From: Chondrus crispus
Taxonomy: Eukaryota; Rhodophyta; Florideophyceae; Gigartinales; Gigartinaceae
DNA length: 64,000 nt
Reading direction: 5' to 3'
NCBI RefSeq assembly: GCF_000350225.1
Contig: NW_005178979.1
Coordinates: forward strand, 1 to 64,000
Under the pieces are notes generated by a model. The model was not told the origin of the DNA and made no database searches. It worked only from the letters and a program-made list of their open reading frames with translations. This document shows positions 30,928 to 40,764 of the stretch, piece after piece. The first letter of the stretch is position 1; every line of letters starts with the position of its first letter. Both the position numbers and the translations under genes were made by a program.

Positions 30928-32271
30928 GATCGGCCGAGCTCCACACCGACCCTAGCCCTATTTTCGACCCCGGAGCACCAACCTCAACAGCAGGCCTCAA
31001 CCAAGCCACACACCTATGTGACGTCTTAGGTATTTCGCTCGACGTCCAGCCACCCCGCAACAACTACATCCATGGATGGGGAGAACAATGCCTGAACTCG
31101 AAACCAATCGTAGGATGTTGGACCCTCACTATCGCCGATAGGGAAGGCAAGCCAACGTCATTTACTTTCGATATTGTCCTAGGAAACTCCCCCATAATCA
31201 TCGGACTCGATATAGCACAGTATACAGACCGATACAACTTAACGGGTGATCCGCACATCAAGATTGTAAGACCATCCGATATTTCACCTCGCATGCTAAA
31301 CATATACATATCACCGGACGATAACGATAACCCCGATTGTATCAGGATACGAGTTGAGTTCGCTCCCCTCCCGCGTACTGTCATTAGCACCTTCCTTACA
31401 AGCATTGAAGAACGAGCGACAAGAGCACCCAAGATCCTCGCAAAGCGCATCCACAGGCTCACACACGCGCCTGCAGAACAGGTCAAAGAACTATGCAAAA
31501 AGGCGGGAATCTTGAGCGAAGAACTAGAACGGGCCATATACGACATCAACGACGCATGCGAGATATGCACGCGCAACGGAAGGCCGCTACCGTCCAAGAA
31601 GGTATCTCTGGCACATATTAACGAGTGCTTCAACCAAGAGATACAGATTGACTTCACCTATCTCGACATTCGCGGCGATAAATACACACTTATCGTTATA
31701 ACTGATACCGGAACAGGATACTCCGAGTGTGACATCGTTGAAAAGAAGAACATCGACACCATCATCCTGTGTGTCGACCAAATGTGGATATACAGACACG
31801 GTGCCCCCCAAGCCTGTTCCGCGGACGACGAATATCACCGGCTACGACTTCAACGCTTCTTCGACAGCCATGGTATCCATTTTAAACGGAGACCTACGCG
31901 AAGACACAACAAGGTCGGTTTCGTCGAGCGTAAGAATGAAACCATCAAAAACATTGCTAGGAAGCTGATGATCGACAATACCAGCTCAACGCCAAACACA
32001 ATCATCGCAAGAGCAACCTTCCTCTCAAACATGTTCTCTGGTTCCAGAATCCTCAGCTCCTTCCAGCTTGTAAGAGGATACCAACCAGCCATACTCAGTA
32101 TTCCATCATCTGAGGTCTCGCAAGAACTACTCAATGCTCACACAGAACAGATAGCTACGAGGGCCCTTCAAAAGGTGATACGATCCCGCGACCCGAACGC
32201 ACCGGCACCTGATCTCTTCCGACCTTCAGACGAAGTATGGGTCTGGTACGCATCATCTAAGAACAACGAAC
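30928..32271 (+). pseudogene. Copia pol part 1: protease and integrase
   Basis: One frame running from about 30903 to the gypsy insertion point. It has a protease-like segment with FDPGAPTSTAG (30963 on), where the usual D-T/S-G-A active site reads D-P-G-A, and a later IIIGLDIAQ flap/helix. The integrase has an HRLTH ... CEIC zinc region, then the catalytic core: QIDFTYLDIRGDKYTLIVITD (first Asp), SADDEYHRL (second Asp) and GFVERKNETIK (Glu). The frame is broken at 32271 by the inserted gypsy LTR and resumes at 37744 or so. Without that insertion it would read on into the reverse transcriptase. Confidence 0.85.
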
Positions 32272-32611
32272 TGGAGACAACTGTACCCTGAAAGGTAGGG
32301 GTGCGGAGGTACGGACAGCGTCCGGGTAGTGGTCGAACTCTGGTGGTCGGCCACTGGTGTTGAGAGGAGAGTTTACTTCTGAGTTCGGCCCTATATCTCG
32401 TTCTACTTCTACAAGTTAGCTACTTATAGTCTGAAGGCTTTGGTTGCTCGAAGCTGATTTCGCTGCTGCCAGTGTTTCGCTTCGTTTCCTGTCGGTTTGT
32501 GTCTCGGCTTGTGTCGGTGAATTTATCTTTTTCTCCTGTCATTGACTTGCGTTTCGCCTTCTGTCGTGCGCAAGTCACTGGTGTCGATTTGTGGCAGTGT
32601 AAATGTCTACA
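32272..32611 (-). repeat. Gypsy 3' LTR
   Basis: 340 bp, TGGAGACAAC...TGTCTACA on the plus strand (TGTAGACA...TCTCCA on the element strand). It lies 69 bases after the Gag-Pol stop. A short G-rich run (caggggccg on the element strand) directly precedes it and may be the polypurine tract. Confidence 0.92.
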
Positions 32612-32680
32612 CGGCCCCTGAGCTTGCGATGAAGTAGTGAGGTCACTTGTTTTGGAGGATACACTGCTTTTCCTTTGTCA

Positions 32681-35600
32681 TCAAGCTCTTTTGCGCTTGA
32701 AAGTAGAGAGAAATTCTGAGAGCATAGTGGGGGCGTCTTCATTTATTGTCATGAGGGGAACCCAGGTCCAATCGCGCTCGTCTGGGAGGCCAAGCCATTG
32801 GACTCGTAAGTGGATCCCATCGCTATCCTCACCAATATCGACAACCCGTTCAATGAGTTCGTACACAGCTTCCGTCCTTTCGGCTAGTTCCATGAGTTCC
32901 GAAGATACTGGCTTGTTTTCGTCGTTAGGGCGGTAGAGGCGTAATCTCGAGGCGTGCACTTGCTCAACAGAAGAACCGTCGAGCTTGGCCACTTTGTAGA
33001 CTAGTTCGCTCACGGGTTCGAGAATTCGACGCGGCCCCATCCAGCGGAAGTTCATCTTATGCCCTTTTTTCTGCCCTCGGCGTACTAAGACGAAATCACC
33101 CGGGGAAAAGTTTGGTTCAATGATGTTGGTGCGCTTGTTGTGAAAGCGTAGCTGTCGAGCTCGGTTTTTTGACACAGCGTTGTTCACCACCTTGTGCATG
33201 GCGTGAAGGGTACATTGTAGCTTTGATATAGAAGTCACTTGTTGGGCACGGATGCGGTCGACGGCGAGACGTTCGACCCTGCCATTTCGCAAATGGTTGC
33301 CGCGGAGTAGCTCACGGCGAGGGGGTATGCCGGTCATGACTTCGAGCGGTGAGTAGGATACACCATCAGGTCGTTTACCGAGCCTAGTGGTTGGGGATTC
33401 ATTGATGATGGACTCCAAAATAGGCACCAGTTCGGGCCAGTCATGCGGGCCAAGCTTTAGTTCGGTAGTAAGAGAGCGACAAGCTGCCATGACGTTTCTA
33501 TTGGCGGCTTCAACGGTTCCGTTTGACCACGGGGAGTATGCCGTCGTAAAAGTTTGCGTAATGCGGTAGTCTTCCGCCAGTAGGGTCATGACTTCGTTCT
33601 TGAAATGGGTACCCCGGTCACTCACCCAAACGATCATGGCGGTGAATGTTCGGATCCACCGAGCCAATGATTTTGCTGCGAACTCTGCGTTGGCGTTTGT
33701 AGTTGGTAAGAGCCAGAGGTAGCTGCTGAGATCGTCTTTGATAACCAGTATGTACTTTTCACCGGAAGAGCTCGGCCCCATGTACAAGTAGTCGAAATGC
33801 ACGACTTCATTGGGTCTCGTTGCATGAAGTGTGGATGCGAAAGGACGAGGGATTCTGTCGCCGGTCTTAGCCATGACGCAATGGATACAGTCAGACACGA
33901 ATGCACGAGAGTCACTTTCCATTGTAGACCAATTGAATTCTTCGCGGAGGACGTCTGCAGTTGCTTCGGCACCGCGATGACCTGAGGTACCACAATGCGC
34001 GACGATAAGAAGTCGTAGCTGGAGCTCGTCAGCTTGATCGGGAATCCATTTTCTGCCCTTGATACAATAAACACCATGGGCGTCAATTTTTGCTTCCATC
34101 GGGCGCGTTGAAGAGTTTTCATCTTGGTACTTGCAGATCTGCTTCATGTTAGGCCAGTCGAAGTCGGGGTCGGCGGATGAGGGCACAACATCGTATTGCT
34201 GTAGGATGTGTGCAACGCGTTTGATCGCTTTGTTTGGGTTTCGATAGCCGCGGAGCCAGCGTGTCATGATGTCTGCCATTACGTTTGCCTCGCCATCGAT
34301 ATGTTCGATACGGTACATGAACTGTGACAAAAAAACGGCCCAGCGTAGGACTTTGAGTACTTTGTGTCTACCAAGGCTTGGTTCGAGAGTAGATGGAGCG
34401 AAGACGAACAGGAGATTACGGTGATCGGTAAAGACACGTGTGTCTGGTTCACACATAAGCATGTAGTCCAGACGGTGGAATGTTTCGGCGATAGCGAACC
34501 CTTCTTTTTCGTAAATAGTCCAGCCAATTTGCGGCCCCTTGAACTCACCGGAGAGAAATGCAAGTGGCGAGTGGGTTTGGTCCGACACTGGCTTCAGGAG
34601 TTCTGCTGGTTTGCATTGTGTTACGACAGCGGCCCAGTATGCTTCACTTGCGTCAGTATAGACACAGAGTTTCTTCGAAGGATCGCGATGCGACAATTCG
34701 ACTTGTTCGCGGAGTTGGGCTTGTATGTCGCGGAACGCAGTTTCATGATCTTCCTGCCAGCCAATAGATTCTAGAGTGATCTTGGAAATCGACCTCTTTG
34801 TTCTCTTACCGCTCTTTTTGTATGCTGCTTCGAGCAGAGCACGGAGAGGTGAGACTCGTTTGGCAAAATCTGGAATGCCTTGTGACATCCATGCCGCGCA
34901 GTGTACATACTCACAAAGTTCTGCCGCGGTGATAGGCGAACGGCAATTGCACAGTCCGTTAAACTTTCGAGGATCATACCGTGTACCGTCGCCCGTAATG
35001 ATCCGCCCGCACCACTTGAGTTCTTTCGAGAACAGGTGAGACTTAGTCATGGACACCTTCAAGTTACGCTTTCGGCATATATGGAAAAACTTGCGGACTA
35101 CTTGTAGCAATCCTGATTCTGTTTCGTGGTGTAGGGCGAAGTCGTCGAGCCAAGCCTTGAGCGAAGTACGAAGTTCGCAGAATAAAGGTTCAACTTTGCC
35201 CTGAAAGTTAGCACCGCTATTACGGCCACCTTGTAATGTCCGGGTTGCTTGTACAACAGCATTGTTGGTCATGAACGCATGTAGAGGCTGCGATTCTTCG
35301 GCCATGGGCAGCTGCCAATAGCCGCTGACAAAATCGATGGAAGCGAAGTACTTGCTGCCATGCATGTCGGATATCTCAGCGTCCAGGTTGGGCATCGGCC
35401 AGACCATGGGCTTTGTAGCGGCGTTGACCGGACGTAGGTCCACGGTTAGGCGGAAGTTAGCCGGGGGTGCCTTAGGCACGATGAGTGGCGCAGCTATCCA
35501 TTCAGCTTTGTTGGTGGTCTTGAGGAAACCGTACTCGATAAGCTTGCCTGTGTACCTCTCGAGGAATTTGCGTTTGTCCGGAGGGTATCTGCGTGTTCGC

Positions 35601-37363
35601 GCTTGGACAGGTTTTGCATTATCGATGAGATCGATGGTCATAGGCTCGACATCCGCCGGGGGTCCCGGTCCAAGTATGATACGCAGGACGTCGTCAAACT
35701 CAGTTAGAATGTTGTGCAGCTCTGTCGCTCCTTCACCTGAGATCCCATTTGTGACAGCTTTGTTGAATAGGGCTTGTCGCGCAGATGCCCTTTCCTCCGG
35801 TTGGTCATCACCCATATCAAGCCATTCCTCGTCTTCGGCGAAGTCATCGACGCCCTTGTCACTGTGAAACACCGCTTCATGCGACAATCTAGAGACTTTT
35901 CCTTCGGTTGTATTGATAATGTCGGCATGCAAAGAGCTCAGGTCGGTTTCTCCATTAAGGCGATCGGCGGCACTTGCGAGGATATCGACACAGTTAAGTC
36001 CGAGAGCTTCCAGTGTAGGGCGGCCGAGGAGGGATTCACCAACATGTTGCTTCGTGACAACCCAGCGTAGGTTACGCAACACAAGTGTAGAGCCGTGCCG
36101 CACATGTAACTCAAGGGTGAGGACCGCAGTTCGGTCGCACTCAATTATAGCAGATTCACCAGATGCCGAAGTGCTTGCAGCCATATTGAGGCGAAGTGGG
36201 TGTGGGAGAGTGTTGATGTTGACGTCGCAACCAGCAGCTTCGATTTTGTGAAGTGTCTTGGCGTCCATTACGTTTACGTCGGCCCCAATATCGGCCATTA
36301 CGATGTCCCGATGGCGGTCTCCGAAGGTAGCACTAAAGACCACACTCCTTGGGCCTTCGCCAGGATTTGTCTCTACACGCCTGCCACTTCCGTCGTTCTT
36401 GCTGCTTTTCTTCGAGTTCTTATATTCTTCTCGAAGTTTCTTGCGTTTTTCTTCGGTACAGTCCGGGCAGTCCTTTAGCCAGTGTTTAATTCCCTTGGCC
36501 TTGTGCGCCGGTAAAAGGCAGACTGGCGGATCCTTCTCTTTTTTCTTCAAGATAGTGTGGTCGCCTTTAGTGCTATTAGCGCTTGACTTCGAATCATTTG
36601 TGCGCCCACGGTCGCGATGATGTTTGTTCTGAACAAAGTAGGTTTGGCATGATGCTGCTTCAACCACCAGGGCCTTAACAAATCCCTTCACATCCTCTCT
36701 GAGCGATTTATCGAACTCAAGTTTGCGGGACAATTCTTCACGAAGCCGGTAAGGCGTCACGTGGTCGCACATGAGTTCAACAGTCTTCTCTTTGTTTGTG
36801 GCCTTAAACGAGCCATACCCAATGGCCTCCAGCCGCTCAAAGAAGTCGTTGGCAAAGTGCAGGACCCGCGCTTGTGCGTCAGATATGCTATTTGGCATTG
36901 ATAGGCCCTTCAGGGCGTCGTCGATTGCCCTGGGATCGTAACCAGTCAATGGCTTCTTGACAAGACCGTGGATGAACGCCTTAATTTGTTCGGAAGTCAA
37001 GTTCTCTGCCGAGACATCCGGGGCAATAATATCGAACTCTCCGAGGAAGTGCATGTTGCGTAACAGGGCTCGGTCGATGCATGCTGTATAGGGGGCGGCT
37101 GTAAGGGTCGGCAGTTCGGTTTTCCTCTCGACAACAGTCAAGTCGTAGCGCTCGCGCTCCTTGATAAAAACGCTCACCTTCACTGGGTCGAGGCTACGCA
37201 GGACAGGATGCGAGATTGGTTGGAACACGGTCACAGCACCGCTTGTGCCATCAGCGGGTTCATTGACCATCGTACACGGCAGCGAACTTTCAGGCGAACG
37301 CGATTGCGCATGAAAGCGTTGCGGGGAGGTTCGGTAGTGCTTATCGCGTGTTTCCAGCCCCAT
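32681..37363 (-). CDS. Gypsy Gag-Pol polyprotein with C-terminal chromodomain
   Basis: An intact 1560-residue single frame from ATG 37363, 40 bases inside the 5' LTR; ATG 37270 is an alternative start and the frame is open even through part of the LTR. Order: Gag (about 30-270), a zinc-knuckle-like CLLPAHKAKGIKHWLKDC (282-299), a protease with ADIGA (358-361; usual DT/SGA reads DIGA), RT (about 600-800) with FRLTVDLRPVN, SIDFVSGYWQLP and catalytic AWLDDF (739-741, Leu in place of the usual Val/Met), RNase H (VYTDAS ... VFTDHRNL ... GEANVMADIMTR), integrase (HH-CC zinc region, VHFDYLYMG, VSDRGTHFKN, NGTVEAANR) and a chromodomain-like end (YELIERVVDIG ... LRVQWLGLPDERDWTWVPL). Chromodomains in such elements steer integration to marked chromatin. 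All catalytic acidic residues I can see are present. Confidence 0.93.
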   Translation of the reverse strand: MGLETRDKHYRTSPQRFHAQSRSPESSLPCTMVNEPADGTSGAVTVFQPISHPVLRSLDPVKVSVFIKERERYDLTVVERKTELPTLTAAPYTACIDRALLRNMHFLGEFDIIAPDVSAENLTSEQIKAFIHGLVKKPLTGYDPRAIDDALKGLSMPNSISDAQARVLHFANDFFERLEAIGYGSFKATNKEKTVELMCDHVTPYRLREELSRKLEFDKSLREDVKGFVKALVVEAASCQTYFVQNKHHRDRGRTNDSKSSANSTKGDHTILKKKEKDPPVCLLPAHKAKGIKHWLKDCPDCTEEKRKKLREEYKNSKKSSKNDGSGRRVETNPGEGPRSVVFSATFGDRHRDIVMADIGADVNVMDAKTLHKIEAAGCDVNINTLPHPLRLNMAASTSASGESAIIECDRTAVLTLELHVRHGSTLVLRNLRWVVTKQHVGESLLGRPTLEALGLNCVDILASAADRLNGETDLSSLHADIINTTEGKVSRLSHEAVFHSDKGVDDFAEDEEWLDMGDDQPEERASARQALFNKAVTNGISGEGATELHNILTEFDDVLRIILGPGPPADVEPMTIDLIDNAKPVQARTRRYPPDKRKFLERYTGKLIEYGFLKTTNKAEWIAAPLIVPKAPPANFRLTVDLRPVNAATKPMVWPMPNLDAEISDMHGSKYFASIDFVSGYWQLPMAEESQPLHAFMTNNAVVQATRTLQGGRNSGANFQGKVEPLFCELRTSLKAWLDDFALHHETESGLLQVVRKFFHICRKRNLKVSMTKSHLFSKELKWCGRIITGDGTRYDPRKFNGLCNCRSPITAAELCEYVHCAAWMSQGIPDFAKRVSPLRALLEAAYKKSGKRTKRSISKITLESIGWQEDHETAFRDIQAQLREQVELSHRDPSKKLCVYTDASEAYWAAVVTQCKPAELLKPVSDQTHSPLAFLSGEFKGPQIGWTIYEKEGFAIAETFHRLDYMLMCEPDTRVFTDHRNLLFVFAPSTLEPSLGRHKVLKVLRWAVFLSQFMYRIEHIDGEANVMADIMTRWLRGYRNPNKAIKRVAHILQQYDVVPSSADPDFDWPNMKQICKYQDENSSTRPMEAKIDAHGVYCIKGRKWIPDQADELQLRLLIVAHCGTSGHRGAEATADVLREEFNWSTMESDSRAFVSDCIHCVMAKTGDRIPRPFASTLHATRPNEVVHFDYLYMGPSSSGEKYILVIKDDLSSYLWLLPTTNANAEFAAKSLARWIRTFTAMIVWVSDRGTHFKNEVMTLLAEDYRITQTFTTAYSPWSNGTVEAANRNVMAACRSLTTELKLGPHDWPELVPILESIINESPTTRLGKRPDGVSYSPLEVMTGIPPRRELLRGNHLRNGRVERLAVDRIRAQQVTSISKLQCTLHAMHKVVNNAVSKNRARQLRFHNKRTNIIEPNFSPGDFVLVRRGQKKGHKMNFRWMGPRRILEPVSELVYKVAKLDGSSVEQVHASRLRLYRPNDENKPVSSELMELAERTEAVYELIERVVDIGEDSDGIHLRVQWLGLPDERDWTWVPLMTINEDAPTMLSEFLSTFKRKRA

Positions 37364-37403
37364 AGACAGAGTACAAAACGTCTTTCGGCCGGCCACAAAT
37401 TTC

Positions 37404-37743
37404 TGGAGACAACTGTACCCTGAAAGGTAGGGGTGCGGAGGTACGGACAGCGTCCGGGTAGTGGTCGAACTCTGGTGGTCGGCCACTGGTGTTGAGAGGA
37501 GAGTTTACTTCTGAGTTCGGCCCTATATCTCGTTCTACTCCTGCAAGCTAGCTACTTATAGTCTGAAGGCTTTGGTTGCTCGAAGCTGATTTCGCTGCTG
37601 CCAGTGTTTCGCTTCGTTTCCTGCCGGTTTGTGTCTCGGCTTGTGTCGGTGAATTTATCTTTTTCTCCTGTCAGTGACTTGCGTTTCGCCTTCTGTCGTG
37701 CGCAAGTCACTGGTGTCGATTTGTGGCAGTGTAACTGTCTACA
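37404..37743 (-). repeat. Gypsy 5' LTR
   Basis: 340 bp, about 98% identical to 32272-32611. On the element strand it starts TGTAGACAGTTACACTGCC and ends ...CTCCA. The primer-binding site should follow (37403 downward, gaaatttgtggccgg on the element strand), but I could not match it to a tRNA. Confidence 0.92.
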
Positions 37744-39756
37744 GAACGCGACGAATGGATAAGAGCCAAGGTCGTAAAAGCACATGCCCACTACCTTGAA
37801 GTCCGACGGTACAAAAATGGCACAGTATGTGGCGGACCTACGATGAAGCCCGCATACGAGGATGTCCGCGTAGCCCCACATGGAGAGCTGACAAGAGAGT
37901 TACTGGCCTGCACGCTGGAGGAGGAGCTCGGATACGCTTCTCCGGATGGGGGGGTGACAGTTACACCCAGAGCAGAACTAGCACATCCCGAAAAGCTCAC
38001 AAACATGATGACCAAGACCGAGCCACGCGGGCCCAAAGATGACATGGGGGAATACGCCAAACGACTAAACAATCCACAGCCAACGATAAACCTGTCAGAC
38101 CTGCGATCGGACAAGGGAAGGATCCTCAATGAAATGCACGACGAGATAGGCTCACGCCAGGTGGCCAGGAATAAACTTGAATTCGCCCCTCCTTGGATAT
38201 TGGAGCAAGCGTTCAAGCAAGAATACCAGTCCAACTGGGACGACGCTTTCGAGACCACGCACGAGAAAGAAGTACCAAGAGACTCGAACATCATTACATC
38301 GCACGTCGTGTATAAAGTCAAAACTTTGGAAGATGGCACACGAAAACTCAAGGCCCGGATTGTTCCACACGGAAACAAGGATGACGAAAAAGACTCCATC
38401 AGGTAGGACTCAGCAACAGCACAGCTCGGAATAATTCGGCTTCTGCTATCAATCGTGACATGCCTCGGTATGAGACTAGCAACCGTTGACATTAAGGGAG
38501 CTTATTTACAAAGCGGTCCCATCCAGAGAAACATATACGTCCGGCCCCCACTCGAATGGCACAACCTCTTCGGTTACGTTCGCGGCATACTATGGCGACT
38601 GACAAAACTTCCTTACGGAATCGTAGAAGCGGGACGCCAGTGGCAGAAAACCGTGGAAAGATGGATGTTAATTGACGGCGGTCTGCAAAGAGTAACCGGC
38701 CTAAGCCAGCTGTTCATTCGGAGGGATCGACACGGGAAGATAGTGCTAATCATAGCCAAAGTGACAGACGATTTTCTCATTGGCGGGTATCCGAAATTCA
38801 TACGCGAATTCGTCAACCGACTGCAAAAACGTTTTGAAGTTGGTAAAGTTGTGATCGATGACAAGTTCCATTTTAATGGATGCGAGATCGAGCAAGATTT
38901 GATAGGAAATGTCCGCATGTCCATGATGCGATACATTGAACGTCTGAAACCTATCACCCTCTCAAGAGAAAGAAGCAAACAACGAGATGAGCTGATATCC
39001 GATGCGGAGAAGAAACAATACCGCAGTCTCGCTGGAACGCTTCTCTATCTCGGCAACGGAGTTCTGCCGCAGGCACTACTGGTAACATCAATCATGCAAC
39101 AAAAGTTGCCGCGCCTAACAGTGCAGGGCCTTACCATCGCCAATGAAATGCTTCGAGAACTACTGCCCTTGAAACCGTGGTTGACTTTTCGCAAACCTGC
39201 ACACACCAAAGCGGTGATTCTTAGCACATTCTCCGACGCAGCTCATCCTCCAGACCGTGACTACGGCCAAACAGGGCTCATGACTGGGCTCAGGATCATA
39301 CCCCAAGACGGATTACAAGAATTCTTTCACCCCGTAGATTGGACAAGCCACAAACAGAAACGGGTTAGTTACTCGTCTTACGGCGCCGACATACTTGCTG
39401 CTGCACATGGTGATGATCGAGGCTTCTACTACAAAAGGGCGTTGAACTCACTTTTTCCAAACCGGTACACGAAGCAAGAGCTGAACGTTGACAGCAGAGC
39501 GCTTTATGACACAATAACAACGCTACACGAAAGCACTGAGTACTGGCTTCGTCAAACTGTTCAACGCATGAGGAACAGCTTTGAGTCACGCGACCTCGAT
39601 GTAATGCGTTGGATCTCCGGGAAAGACAACATTGCGGATGCACTAACCAAGCGTAATCTTGGCCTGTACAAGAAACTAAATGATATGTGCGCAGACGGCG
39701 CTATGACTGTGGATCTAGATCGCGGATACGCTGTGGATAGCGAAACTTGGAGCTAA
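37744..39756 (+). pseudogene. Copia pol part 2: integrase tail, reverse transcriptase, RNase H
   Basis: Continues the pol frame after the gypsy. Blocks seen: integrase C-terminus (DEWIRAKVVKAHAHYLEVRRY), RT (WDDAFETTHEKEVPRDSNII ... KLKARIVPHGNKDD ... LATVDIKGAYLQ ... RLTKLPYGIVEAGRQW ... catalytic KVTDDFLIGG), and copia RNase H (FSDAAHP ... DWTSHKQKRVSYSSYGAD ... NVDSRALYDTI ... KDNIADALTKRN). The usual YVDD box reads VTDD. A single in-frame TAG at 38404-38406, directly after DSIR, interrupts an otherwise open frame. The frame ends at 39756, 204 bases before the right LTR. Confidence 0.88.
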
Positions 39757-39945
39757 ATTTCATTTATTCTTTTTCCGAATTCCAGTTCTGGCAATTCAAT
39801 GATCTCAAAGCGCTTCGAGTTCATGTGAATACGATTGCTATCAACTATTGCTCATGTTGAGAACACCAGCAAGGGGAAAAGCCCAACTACCCTCATGCAC
39901 GCTGCGCGAAGTCCACTCCGATATCGATCAAGCTATCGAATCTCT

Positions 39946-39960
39946 GAGGACTGGGGGGTG
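39946..39960 (+). promoter_or_regulatory. Copia polypurine tract
   Basis: gaggactggggggtg directly precedes the right LTR. This is the expected place and composition for plus-strand priming. Confidence 0.65.
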
Positions 39961-40408
39961 TGTGATATGCTAATTCGAAGGACTGTAATTCTATTGGCAA
40001 GCTGCACTATCACGCCTCAGTTGGCTGGCATTTCCTAACTGAACGTCAGTGATAATCGCAGAGGGATCAATGACCCACGACCGATTGCAGCATACCCAAA
40101 CGCTCTGAAAGTCCAAGCTAGAATTAATTGCAAACCTCCGCTTGAGCTGCACGACCGATTGCAGCATACCCAAACGCTCTGAAAGTCCAAGCTAGAATTA
40201 ATTGCAAACCTCCTCTTGAGGTGTATATATAAATATATATATGTATAGTTGAACCGCATACCGGCAGAAGATAAAAGGAGGCGGGCAGACGAGAGCAAAG
40301 AAACAAAGCAACAACGCCCAGCTTATCGGTGCTTCCCAACGTCTTCCTGTTGATAGTTAACCTTCGCCACTGCAACCTTGCTTACAGCCCAGAATGCAAC
40401 ATCCCATA
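39961..40408 (+). repeat. Copia 3' LTR with 74-bp internal tandem duplication
   Basis: 448 bp. It is the same as the left LTR apart from a few substitutions and a tandem duplication with a 74-base offset (copies starting at 40076 and 40150, each cacgaccgattgcagcatac...). The duplication is absent from the left LTR, so it arose after integration or by a copying error in reverse transcription. Confidence 0.9.
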
Positions 40409-40413
40409 ACAGT
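40409..40413. repeat. Target-site duplication (ACAGT), right of copia
   Basis: Matches 29155-29159 exactly. Confidence 0.9.
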
Positions 40414-40764
40414 ACCCCAAATCTCCCCCACACGACCACCTCCCTAGCCCCATGCCCGGGCAGGGGCAACATATATACCCGTACATGCCCCCCTTTCTTG
40501 AACAGAGCACCCATCACTGGAACAAAAACTTTATTGCAAATTTTATTGGGATTTAGCTCCTACCGGTAAATGACTCAACTTTTGAGTGAAAAACGTTCAG
40601 TGACAATGACGTAAATCGTTCAAAAATGCAAATGGCGCAATTTGACATGCAGAATCCGACTTGGCGCCCTTTTTGCCATCGGAAAGCAAACTTTGGTGAA
40701 ACCTCGGTGCAAATTGGGGCACTAGAGCTCATTCCGCTTCTCCTCACACCACGGCCACCACACC

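Larger units (their letters stand above)
32272..37743 (-). mobile_element. Complete Ty3/gypsy chromovirus-like retrotransposon nested in copia
   Basis: 5.47 kb bounded by 340-bp LTRs (32272-32611 and 37404-37743) and a 4-bp GAAC target duplication (32268-32271 and 37744-37747). It lies antisense to the copia it interrupts. The LTRs differ at about six positions (near 98% identity). One uninterrupted Gag-Pol frame fills the interior, so this copy may be functional. It must be younger than the copia insertion. Confidence 0.95.
29160..40408 (+). mobile_element. Ty1/copia LTR retrotransposon (split by a nested gypsy)
   Basis: Bounded by LTRs (29160-29533 and 39961-40408) and a 5-bp ACAGT duplication. 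Inside, on the plus strand: gag, a zinc-knuckle frame, protease, integrase, reverse transcriptase and RNase H in the copia order (integrase before RT). A polypurine tract (gaggactggggggtg, 39946-39960) directly abuts the right LTR. At 32271 the integrase frame is cut by a complete gypsy element on the opposite strand. The LTRs differ at about four sites plus a 74-bp tandem duplication in the right one, so the insertion is fairly recent. Removing the gypsy with one copy of its target duplication leaves the pol frame continuous except for one TAG. Confidence 0.92.
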
